64,000 bases of DNA. Origin: Phlebopus portentosus (Eukaryota; Basidiomycota; Agaricomycetes; Boletales; Boletinellaceae). The notes beneath the pieces are model-generated. The model made no database searches. It was not told the DNA's origin and worked only from the letters and a program-made list of their open reading frames with translations. Shown one piece after another: positions 12,506 through 22,937 of this stretch; the first letter of the stretch is position 1, and each line of letters starts with the position of its first letter. The translations under genes were made by a program, and so were the position numbers. Where the stretch lies: the NCBI GenBank assembly GCA_037892935.1, contig JAYXKI010000008.1, forward strand, positions 1,302,001 to 1,366,000, written 5' to 3'.

Positions 12506-13026
12506 GCGTGCATACATAATTGTATTGAATTGCATTAGCTAATCCATGATACCTGACTCTCGTCGATCATCTTTGTCCTTCATCTGAAGAACTGTGCTTT
12601 ATTATCCATCCGTCGCAGGCAACTTACACGAGCGCCGGCGCGATCGTTGAGGTCACGGAAGTAGGAGATGTCCCCGAAATTCCCAGAGCGTTACTTCTTA
12701 TGCCTATTCCTGTGGTCTTCCCTAGCCATCCATCCCAAGGCGTTCAAGGGTGCCGTAGTAATCAAGAGGACCAATATCTATTCATCTACACGTTTTCCCT
12801 TGTTCATTGGTTTCTCCATATCTGTCTTCATTGAGTTGTTCCCATCTCTGCCATCGGCGGGCCCATGCTATAACCCGGAACTTATCTGATTCCTGTTCAT
12901 CAGGCGATGTCCGGCGCCGCCGACGGTGTATTTAGTATGGCGCGTACTGTTCCATTTTTTCTCCTGCCGCCCTTTCGAGTCTTTCGCGGTGCCAGCCTGT
13001 CCTAAGCGTGCCGAGGGTTCTACGGA
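12506..13026. other. Intergenic region upstream of DUF6534 copy B
   Basis: About 520 bp. One short plus-strand frame (12668-12889) has no recognisable content. Probably 3' UTR of the methyltransferase and the upstream region of copy B. Confidence 0.45.
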
Positions 13027-14595
13027 ATGGTATCCACGGGTATCATTCCTGCCTCACAGCTGGATATTACTGTGAGTCCAGCAGACTTTTTTTCCTTCGG
13101 TTCTCTCGTTGATCTCTGGTCCAGTTCGGTTGTTTGTTTTGGGAGTTATGTAAGTCCCCAGCTACTTCAGAGATCTGTGCCTGGGGACTGAGTACATGAG
13201 GTCCAGCTTTGCTACAGCGTAAGTTTCAGTCTCCTTTTCGGATGAGGGGTGCTCAACGGAACCTCAGCCGCAGCTTATGGGGAATCGGGTGCCTCCAACT
13301 GTACTTTTATTACGAGGTAAGAATTCATGCGGCACCAAGTATTCTCGTCGTACTCAGCAAATGATATCAATCTAGAAGTATTGGAAGACCGATCAGCGCT
13401 GGCTCAAAGCGTTCATCTTTCTGATATGGGCACTCGATACAGCGCACCAGGCCCTCATCTTGCAGTCGAACTACGTCATTTTTGTGCGTGGAATTGGAGA
13501 CATATTATTGTTACTCCGCGTGTCGAAGTATGGCTCGTTACATCGCGAAAATCCTTGACTAATCGACGTTTTCTTCAGATCCACGACCAGCGCCGCAATG
13601 CTAGCCGCTCTTATTGATGCAATGGTACAAATTGTTCTAGTCCGGTGAGCTTGGTACTGTAAGTAATAGGTTATTTGGCACCATTGGCTTTTCCCGACTC
13701 TTTTGAAGTAAGCAGGAAAAGACGTGCGCTAAGAGTGATCCTATGTGTCGCCGTACTGGCGCAATTTGTGGTCACGACGGTCTTCTTCGCCCAAATTCAT
13801 AACTTCCGCGATATGCTGCAGTTTATGGGCGTTGTAAGCACGGAACTTGTGATGAGCTGCATTGTGCTAGCTACCGACGCCGTTCTTGCTGGTATACTTA
13901 TATGGTTATTATGGAAAGCTCGTTCTGGATTCCATGGGTCTGATTCAATTATCAACCGTCTCGTCATATACACCGTCGGCTCCGGTCTTGTGACTGCCTT
14001 TTGGACGACCATAGCAGTAATAGGGACGCGTGTGGCACCCAATTCTTTCATTTACCTCCTCGTGGACCTGGTTATGCCAAAGTGTCAGTATTCTTTTAGG
14101 AAATCCAAGGAATGACTACTCGCATTCTCCATAGTGTATTTTAACTGCATGCTTGCATCGTGCGCACTCTTCTATCCCATTTTTCGTTCCGAGAGCTGAT
14201 ATCTGAGAACAGGTTAAATGCGAGATTACGCCTTCGTGCAACCGCGGGCATTGAGTTAGGAAACATGAACATTCGCCTTGGAAATATTTCCTCCGCTTCG
14301 GCAGAAAGGTCAAACGGCTCCGCGGGTCGAGTGAACAAGGTTTGTGTTATTTACCTTTTTCCTCTTTTTATACTGATTCTGCTTCTTGTGCACGCAGGTA
14401 TCGAGTTCAAGACCAGTTGAGTGCAGGGTTGATATCGCGACTGAGTCAAGGTCAGATGACTTGGATGGGAAGGTGAGAAACATTCGTATATCACCATGCC
14501 TAAGCTGATCATGCCTCTCCGACTTTCAGAAACCTAGAGATATCGTTCCTCAGCCTGACAAGAGCGGACCTCGGACTGATTCGTCAGTAAGCTAA
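13027..14595 (+). pseudogene. DUF6534-type membrane protein, copy B, probably inactivated
   Basis: The exon plan matches copies A and C: start MVSTGIIPASQLDIT, exon 2, a 12-nt microexon at 13207-13218, then LWGIGCLQLYFYYE, KYWKTDQRWLKA, the large membrane exon, LNARLRLR and a polar tail ending in TAA at 14593-14595. Two lesions are visible. Exon 2 (13125-13149) is 25 nt, against 26 nt in both A and C, so the frame is lost. In the helix where A and C read RRAW, this copy reads CGG TGA GCT TGG, an in-frame stop at 13646-13648. A donor-like GTGAGC overlaps the stop, but using it gives the wrong phase for the next exon. The rest of the gene is still open, so decay looks recent, unless an unusual splice rescues it. 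Confidence 0.75.
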
Positions 14596-15488
14596 ACTGA
14601 CCAGAATACCTATCGTAGATATACAAATATGTCCAGTATACTTGCCAATCAACATGTGAATTCAAATCATCTGAAGAGTCAGTTCGGGGCACGTCAGTTT
14701 AGGAAAACAGAGGCGCAATTCTATACGCTTTTAGCGTCATGGCGTTTCAAGCGGAGTGCTAATTGGGACGCGTTGAGTCTCGTGACTTTTGCTTTTCAAT
14801 TTCATGCACGACATTTCACGTTTCATCTCCACAGCCTCTCCGATACTCTGGTATGACCAAAAGCCCGACCGGAATGGCCAATCGGATTTGCCCGTCGATG
14901 ACCGTTACAGGATCATAGCGAACGTCCTTTCAGCTGCCTTTCTCCATTCCTGAGGGGCTTCTATATCAAATGAATCTTGACTGCTTTGATACTTAAGAGA
15001 GGTCGTGATGCCTTCATAGTTCTGTCATGGCAGAGATATCATCAAGATTGTGGCGTGAACCTCCACATACGCGAGGACCGGGCATCAAAAGCAGCCAGGA
15101 CTACCCCTTTTGTGTACATCGATTGGTGTTTGTGTTCAGATGTACGTACACTCGTATTAGCTCTTGCTGTAAAAAAATAAGCACTGATTGGAAGATGGGT
15201 GGCATTGAACATTTCGATCATCATCGACCTTTGCCCCATCACATCACCATTTGACTGAAGCAAATGACTTTCATTGTTTGTTCACCCATCTGCAGAAGGC
15301 ATGTTTCATCGCGAACTTGTTCATCAAACTGCGCTTGTTGATAAAGGCCGATGGTGATGTCCTCCAATGCCGGTCCGCCATCCCCGAGCCTGTAAGCGCG
15401 GGCCGCCACATTCGTATTTAAGACAACCTTTATTCGATCCTACTAGCTGATAAAGGCCATCTCTTTCAGTCGAATCCTGTATCCCGAG
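14596..15488. other. Intergenic region between DUF6534 copies B and C
   Basis: About 890 bp with only short frames on both strands and no recognisable protein, RNA or repeat. It probably holds the promoter of copy C. Confidence 0.45.
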
Positions 15489-17067
15489 ATGGATGCCGCT
15501 GTTATTATTCCTGTTTCGGTTGTGGATAAGACTGTACGTATCATAGCCGTCCACCTGAAGACGCGTTGTTAAACTTCCTGTTCTCCCAGCTTGGATGTCT
15601 GTTTCTTGCACTCGTGTGAGTCTTGTAGAGAAAGCCAATATTCCCATGGACTAACGTATACCAATCTAGTTTCTCTTCTGTGTAAGCCTCTGTTATTATC
15701 AAGTAAACTTTTGATGAACTTTTCCCTTAAAGTCTATGGGGTGCTGGGTGTCTCCAGCTGTACTTCTATTATGAAGTAAGATTTGCGTTACCGAATTATA
15801 TTCTTGTGCTCACCCGCCTCCTTTGACTCTAGAAATGCTGGAAGACAGATCAGCAATGGTTGAAGGCGTATATCTTCGTGATATGGATGTTGGACACAGC
15901 ACATCAGGTCCTCGTCGTGCAATTTAATTATTTGCACCTTGTCAGGGGAGTCGCCGATCCGACATTACTGACGGCCGTGTCGAAGTGAGACGCTTTTTTC
16001 TCTCAAGGACAATTGAAAACGACATAAAGTTCGCTATAGAACAGGAACTGACACTGCAATTCTCGCTGCTATAATTGATACGATGATACAGATCATCTTT
16101 GTGCGGCGCGCTTGGATTTGTACGTGCCTTGCAATAACTATGCCCCTATGCTTCTCACTGGCAGCTCACATTCTTCTAGTAAGCAACAGGAATCGTGTAT
16201 TGACGGGCGTCCTCGGCATTGCTGTTATAGGACAGTTTGCAGCTACCACAACTTATTACGGGCAGATCTATCACTTCACCCTGCTGACACAGTTTGTCGA
16301 AGTCGTTCACACGGAGCTCATTTTAAATTGCGTGTTAACATTCACGGACATGCTCATTGCTGTCTCGTTGATCTGGTTACTGAGGAAATCGCGCTCGGGT
16401 ATCAGGAGAACGGACTCTGTAATAAACCGTCTCGTTACGTATACCATTGGTTCCGGATTCGTGACTGGACTTTGGACCACGTCAGCACTGATTGCTGCAC
16501 GAGTGGTAACCGATTCTCTTATCTACCTACTCATTGCCCTGGTCTTCCCAAAGCGTGTGTACTTTCATGCTAGTATTCGAGATAAGCTTACCAATACTCT
16601 CTCTAGTCTACTTCAATTGTATGCTTGCCTCGTTCGTCATTCAATTTTTGTTTTGCAATTCTTCAGGTTGACGTATTTTCAAAGGCTAAACGCCCGATCT
16701 CATCTACGTGAAGCTTTGAGCACCGGAGCAGGAGGCTTAAGCATTCGCCTGGAAAATTACTCTTCTCCTTCGGCGGAGAGATCGAATACTGCTACAGGCG
16801 TCTCACACAAGGTTTGTGCTATGCATAATTTTTCAGTGGTTCCATGTGAACTTACAAGCCGCTTCCAGCCTTCGAATCTGAGAGCAATTGAATGCCAGGT
16901 CGATATCGATATCGAGTCCGGAGCTGACCAGCAGGAGGTATGCCACTCCGGCACTATGCTTAGTTTTCTGGCTATTTCAACGTTGATCTTTGGTCTTTTA
17001 GAAGCGTTCCGAAACCTTCGTTCGCCCGGGAAGTGACGACCTAAGAGACCATTCTTCAATAGTCTAG
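15489..17067 (+). CDS. DUF6534-type multi-pass membrane protein, copy C
   Basis: Third tandem paralog and, like copy A, apparently intact. The start is MDAAVIIPVSVVDKT; exon 2 is 15590-15615 (26 nt) and the microexon is 15670-15681 (12 nt). Then come WGAGCLQLYFYYE, KCWKTDQQWLKAYIF, and an exon ending in FVRRAWI. The main membrane exon has NRVLTGVLGIAVIGQF, the RRTDSVINRLVTYT segment and a final helix with SLIYLLIALVFPK. Small exons with YFNCMLAS and LNARSHLRE lead to a polar Ser-rich tail with DIDIESGADQQE, ending in TAG at 17065-17067. Splice phases match copy A through the microexon region. Function is unknown for the family. A long frame at 16083-17036 reads through the last introns and overstates the exon. 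Confidence 0.85.
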
Positions 17068-17526
17068 CACGGAATCCCGTTATAAATTTATTGGCATTTG
17101 ACGGTTCTATGCATAACGTGCAATATAAGTTCGATTGAATAAATATTGGTTTAGCACCTCAGATGACTCAGAACTGCAAATCGAATTATTCGGGGCAAAG
17201 GAATATAGCAAATTCGAATTCAATCATACAGATCACGTGCCTGAGACTCTTTGTAGTGCAACCGCCACTGCAACGCAACGCAGCTTCTCAAATCCTCAAA
17301 ATTCGGCTCATGCTGCACGAAACTGCGATTAGTACTGATCATATCTTTTCGGACTATTTCTCGTGCATCCACTATGCACTACCTCGCTGCACTTGCCCTA
17401 CACGGACACGGAAATTGCGCAAAAGGCAGTGCTCAATTCAGCCCAAAGGAACATGAGGCAGAACAGCGCTCATAACAGCGCTCGTCGCTCCCTTTCCTTC
17501 TATCCACCGCTGTCGTTGACTTCATC
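17068..17526. other. Intergenic region, nothing seen
   Basis: About 460 bp between DUF6534 copy C and the TPR pseudogene. Short frames only; no RNA gene or repeat recognised. Confidence 0.45.
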
Positions 17527-19694
17527 ATGCCTTCTCCATCCCCGAACATCGACTCAGGCGATTCCACGGAGACTAGTCCCATGTCTAGTATTACGGGCAT
17601 GCTGAGTATAGGAGCGTCGCGCCTGACGAAATCCCTCTCATCACCCGTTAAGCGTTTGGGCAAGCAACTGGTATCCAAATAACATCTGCTTCTGCGTTGA
17701 GTCGCTTACCGATTTCAAACGGAAGGACTTCTTTCGGCGCATACATCAGGCCGATTCTAGATGGTCATGGTTCGAAGATCCGGAAATCGTGAAGACCTTG
17801 ACTCAGCTATCTCTTTTCAGCAAGCTGCGGTAGATTCTTGCACTCAGGGTCAATGTGATCGCGATATAGCATTGCAAATGCTTGCCTATTTTCTTTGTGC
17901 GCGATACGAGCGATGCGGAGGAATTGATGATCTGGAAAGAGCAATCATGCTATACCGTTCCACGCTGGAGCTTCGATCGGAGGATCACCCAGATCGTGCT
18001 TCGTCATTGGGGAGCCTTGAAAACAGCCTCCAGACACGCTTTGAGCACAGCGGGAGGCCGGAGGATATCGATGAAGCCATCATTCTGGAACGTGCGGCGC
18101 TGGAGCTTCGACCGGAAGGTCACCAGAAACGTTCTTTATCGTTGTGCAATCTTGCGAGCAGCCTTCAGACGCGCTTCGAACAGATCGGATGGTTGGAGGA
18201 TCTTGATGAAGCCATCATTCTCGAACGTGCCGCGCTAGTGCTCCAACCGGCGGGTCACCCAGCTCATTCTTTGTTGTTGGGTAACCTTGCTAGCACCCTT
18301 GAGACACGCTTTGAACACTGTGGAGGGGCGGAGGATATTGAGGAAGCCATCGCTTTGGAGCGCATCACGTTAATGCTTCGACCAGAGACACACCCGGTCG
18401 TTCTCTGTCGTTGTCATTGGGAAACCTCGCAAACAGCCTTCAGACATGCTTTGTGCACTGCTGTGGGATGGAGGATATTGAAGAAGCTATCACTCTGGGA
18501 CGTGCCGTGCTGGTGTTTCGACCTGAGGGCCATCCGGACTGTTGTTCTGCGTTGGATGATCTAGCGGCCTACCTTCGGACGTGTTTTGAGCGCAGTGAGA
18601 AGATGGAGGATCTTGATGAATCCATCACTTTTGGGCGTGCTGTGCTGACACTTCGACCTGAGGGTCATCCGAATCGTTCTTAGTTATTGGGTAACTTTGC
18701 GCGCAGCCTTCGGATGCGCTTTGAGTACGGTGGGAGGGTGGCGGACCTTGAAGAAGCCATTCCAATGGAACGTGCTATGCTGGAGCTTCTACCTGAGAGT
18801 CACCCAAAACGTCCTTTGAAATTGGGAGATCTCGTGAGCAGCCTTCGTGCCCGTTTTGGACTTGGCGGAAGGATGGAGGATCTTGATGAATCCATCACTC
18901 TGGAACGGAACGCACTAGTGCTCCAACCGGAAGGTCATCCGGCCCATTCTGTGTTGTTGGCCAACCTCGCTGTCGGCCTTCAGATGCGCTTTGAGCACGG
19001 TGGGAGGATGGAAGATCTCGAGGAAGCTATCGGTCTGAAACGTGCTGTACTGGAGCTTCGGCCGGACGGTCACCTGAATCGTTCTGTCTCGTTGGGAAAT
19101 CTCGCGACCACGCTTAAGACGTGCTTTGAGCACAGCGGGAGGACGGAAGATTTGGAGGAAGCTATCAGTCTGGGCCGCGCTGCACTGGAGCTTCGAGCCG
19201 AGAACCACCCGGATTATTATACGTTACTGGGCAATCTCGCGGGCACACTTGAAACATGCTTTAAGCTCGGCGGGAGGACGGAGGATCTTGATGAATCCAT
19301 CACTCTGGGACGTGCTGCGCTGGAGCTTCTGTCAGAGGGTCACCCGAATCGTTCCTCGTCATTGGGTAATCTCGCGATCAGTCTGTACACGCGCTTTGAA
19401 CATAGCGGGAAGATGGAGGATCTTGAGGAGGCAATCGCTCTCGAACGTGCCGCGTTAGCGCTTCTATCGGAGGGTCACCCAAACTGCTCCTTGGCATCAA
19501 GCAATCTCGCAACGGCACTTCGGACGTGCTTTGTACGCAGCGGGAGGATGGAGGACATTGAGGAAGCCCTCACTCTGGTACGTGCCGTGCTGAGACTTCA
19601 ACCCGAAGGCCGCCCGGGGCGTTCTGAATCTTTGAGCAAACTTGCCGAATTGCTCTATGTTCGTTTTGAGAAAGAAGGGCATTTATTTGGATGA
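17527..19694 (+). pseudogene. TPR-repeat protein of the mushroom 45-residue type, decayed
   Basis: A run of about 14 tandem repeats with a strict 135-bp (45-residue) period. Each unit has the pattern LRPEGHP, a Leu/Ser-rich turn, LGNLA, LxTRFE, then a short Gly turn, EDLDEAI and LERAALEL. This is the TPR array that in Agaricomycetes usually precedes a C-terminal CHAT protease-like domain. A plausible first exon (17527-17670, start MPSPSPNIDS) splices at phase 0 to 17761. Two lesions break the array. Near 18393-18415 one unit is 5 nt longer than its siblings between the HP codons and the TTG-GGA turn, shifting the frame. At 18681-18683 an in-frame TAG replaces a Ser/Leu codon. After 19694 there is a stop and no CHAT domain. 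It is most likely a dead or truncated copy; the last 335 codons are still open. Confidence 0.75.
17761..19680 (+). repeat. Tandem coding repeat, 135-bp period, about 14 units
   Basis: The units are diverged but keep an exact 135-bp spacing: for example the HP codon pair recurs at about 17985, 18120 and 18255. They form the TPR array of the pseudogene described at 17527. The units are similar enough for unequal exchange to change copy number. Confidence 0.8.
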
Positions 19695-20797
19695 CTCCTC
19701 TCTCCCATACCAGGTTTGACAATTTTCGGAGTACATAGCAGCGAGCCCATCTCACGAGAGTCGTGCCGCGCGACTGGTGCAAAGCACATCTATTGCTTTA
19801 GTCCGGAGGACTGGTGTACGCTGTGGGATGGTGTGGTGTTTAAGAAGGGAACAGTGCACGCTGAGGCTTGGTTCCCGGAGAGCGATCCTCGAAGGACAAA
19901 TGGGATACGGAACGTACCGCACGACTTCAACAGTCGATGGTGTGGTATGTAACAAGACTGTAAATGAGGAATGAAGCGATAGGATCGCATCTCATGTAGT
20001 TGGCCGGCCACAATAGAACTTATTGATAATGATGCGACGCATAAGCAACAACTTTACATTATTGGATTTAGACTTCTCTCAAATTATGAAAGGGGATTAT
20101 GCAAACATTGTAATACATTGCATTATGGCACCTTTTCGGGAAGAATTATGCTTTTCTAGACGTTCGACTTTGACTTGAAAATCCTGGAACCCCGATGATG
20201 GATGTTCTCTCGACTAGAAGCATTGTACACGAGCATTCTCTATGTCTACTGCAAGTATTTGGATTTGGAAAGATTTGGAAGTTAAGCAAGTAACTCGAAA
20301 GCGGTTATGTAAGCGGACATATTACGTTGCCATCAGTCGTCCCAACTCTCGGAAGAACCAAGAAGAACTCAGCGTTCGAAAAAAAGGCTAAAAAAACATA
20401 CCCTCAATTCGCTTTTTAGTGCTTACTCAAATGGTGTATGGCGAAGGACTGAATTCAAACGGGAATGCATGCGGCCGTGTGGGCCGGCCTGCTAATCTTG
20501 TGATGGAAGCTCGACTTCTTCCCATGAGCTCCCCGCGCTCACGCGGATTGGGCACAATTTTCTGATAAGCACAAATCAAAAGAAGAAAACGAATGGCACG
20601 ATACTTCGATGGAAGACATTACAAAAGGTATAAATACGACGATGTATGGGTAGACGACATTGCGGACACAAAGCTGGGGAACTTTTCAAGTGGTGACCAT
20701 TCTGTTTGGTATCGACAAGGCGAGTCTGGGTTATTCTCCGTCCAATATTGCTGCAATCAACGATGCTGGCATGTCTCATGTAGGTAAAACACCATCA
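19695..20797. other. Intergenic region upstream of the amidase
   Basis: About 1.1 kb. A 78-codon plus-strand frame (19716-19952) starts just after the TPR stop, but I do not recognise it and it is not a CHAT domain. The rest is AT-leaning and probably holds the amidase promoter. Confidence 0.45.
20629..20636 (+). promoter_or_regulatory. Possible TATA box of the amidase gene
   Basis: The sequence TATAAATA lies about 165 bp before the chosen start codon and 140 bp before an earlier ATG. The spacing would give a 5' leader of roughly 110-135 nt. Support is only the motif and its place. Confidence 0.35.
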
Positions 20798-22937
20798 ATG
20801 AGGGCATTTGGCACGGCATTGGCATTACTTGCGTTCATTTTCGTACGTTGCGTATCGTGCGTGTTCGTTCAACAAGCAGAAAACATCTCGATCACTTCGA
20901 ATCAAAAGTTCCCTGATTTGTATGAGGCATCTGTTCTAGAGCTGCAGGATGGTCTGAATCGTGGTGACTTTTCGAGTGTCGATCTCGTAAAGGTGAGTTG
21001 CCTTGTTGTCCGTGTTATAAGTTCGCATTCTGACCAGGTTCTATCTTTGGTGTGCATATGGCAGACATACTTCGCTAGGATTGACGAAGTCAACCTAAAG
21101 GGCCCTACTCTCCGGGCCGTCATTGAGTTGAATCCGTCTGCCCTCATGCAAGCTAGCGCTTTAGATATAGAAAGAAAGACGAAAGGCGCAAGAAGTCTAC
21201 TCCACGGCATACCAGTTCTTGTCAAGGATAATATCGCAACTTTTGCTTTCGAAGGTGCATTTGATCAAATGGAAACTGCTCCGTGGTCCCGGATTCACAC
21301 GATCTTCATTGCAGGGATGAATACCACGGCTGGCTCTTTCTCACTTCTGAATTCTATTGTGCCGGACGATGCAGGAGTCGTCAAGAAGCTCCGTGCTGCC
21401 GGCGCAATCATTCTTGGTATGAAAATACAGTTCGTCCTTACCAACTCTCTCTCCTGACATTACCTTATGTAGGAAAAGCGAACTTGTCTGAATGGGCACA
21501 CTTCAGGGGAAATCTGGCGTCAGGATGGTCGGGCCGAGGTGGTCAGTCCACAAATGCATACTTTCCCAATGCTGACCCTTGTGGATCTTCCTCCGGTTCC
21601 GGGATTGCTGGGAGTATCGGTCTTGCTGCTGTGACCTTAGGGACGGAAACAGATGGAAGTATAACATGTCCAAGCAGCAACAACAATCTTGTAGGCATTA
21701 AACCTACTGTTGGGTTGACATCACGTGCAGGAGGTACGTAGAATGACTTGTTACTATTTCCTTGTTTGTGTTTCCTGTAGCAAAACTTATCATCCCTTGT
21801 AAATAGTCATTCCGATATCTGAGCACCAGGATACCGTTGGTCCAATGGTCCGCTCCGTCACAGATGCGGCTATCGTGCTCTCCGTAATAGCAGGTGTAGA
21901 TCCTAATGACAACTTTACGCTCGCCCAGCCCCTTCCCGTTCCTGACTATACTAAAGCCCTCAATCATCATGTGTTACGCGGTGCTCGCATCGGTGTCCCT
22001 CGGAAAGTATTCCTGAACGATAGTATCACCGGGAACGACCCCTTCGTGAATCAGGTGTTTGAGCAGGCGATCAGTACGATCAAAGGCCTCGGCGCAACTG
22101 TGGTTGACCCAGCTGATTTACCGAGTGCGGAGGAGATAGCCGGTAGCAGTAACGAGACGATAGTGACAGATGTCGACTTCAAGGTGGGTCGGTCTCATCT
22201 ACTCACTTGTATATATTGTATATATTGGGAAGTTGTCTGATTATAAGCTACTACTTGTCAAGGTCCAATTGAATGCGTACTTTGAAGCATTACTTGCGAA
22301 TCCTAGTGGTGTGCGGAGCCTTGCAGACCTCATAGCTTTCAATGACGCCAATCCAGAACTTGAGGAGCCGACGAACTTTACGGACCAATCTCAGCAAGTG
22401 CATCGCCCTTTTTTATCTTTATCGCGAATTGTAACTTTCTTCCCCCCTCCCTAGACTTATTGAGTCAGAAACGACATCCGGCTTTAATACAACATTTTTC
22501 CAAGCTCTGGCATTTGACAAAGATCTCGGTGCGACCCGCGGGATCGACGCTGCTCTGCAAGAGCATAATCTTGATGCGCTCATCTTGCCTGCACCGGGGT
22601 TCACTACCGTTCCTGCAGGTTCGTTCACCCCCGTTAGTTTCTTGGCTACTAATACCGATTCGTCACTGTGCCCATAGCCATAGCAGGCTACCCAATCGTT
22701 ACTGTTCCACTGGGATTTTACCCTGATAACGTAACTATCCAATCAGCAGGTCCACTCACTGTCTACCCTGCGCCCGGAGTCCCCTTTGGGTTGTCCTTCC
22801 TCGGGACGGCATTCAGCGAGTTCAAGCTCGTCGGATTTGGATTCGCGTATGAACAAGCGACTGAAACGAGACTTGCTAGAAGGGCATTTCCTGCTGCCAT
22901 CCCGAAGACTCAATTGAGTGATATTGTCGGGCATTAG
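20798..22937 (+). CDS. Secreted amidase (amidase signature family)
   Basis: Hydrolyses an amide bond with a Ser-cisSer-Lys triad; the substrate cannot be read from sequence. The start MRAFGTALALLAFIF gives a good signal peptide, so the enzyme is likely exported. Eight exons (20798-20992, 21065-21254, 21315-21416, 21473-21733, 21807-22183, 22263-22393, 22455-22618, 22678-22937) join in frame to 559 residues, normal for fungal extracellular amidases. The catalytic Lys is in VLVKDNIA, the Gly/Ser loop is GSSSGSGIAG, and TLGTETDGSI holds the nucleophile. Later come GLTSRAG, HQDTVGPM and the C-terminal PIVTVPLGFYP. Intron 6 (22394-22454) begins with GCAAGT instead of GT and is required to keep the frame. 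An ATG at 20770 lies upstream but gives no better leader. Confidence 0.92.

Noticed and set aside
19716..19952. 78-codon frame just after the TPR array
   Set aside because: Not a CHAT domain and not joined by a good splice site; no other support.
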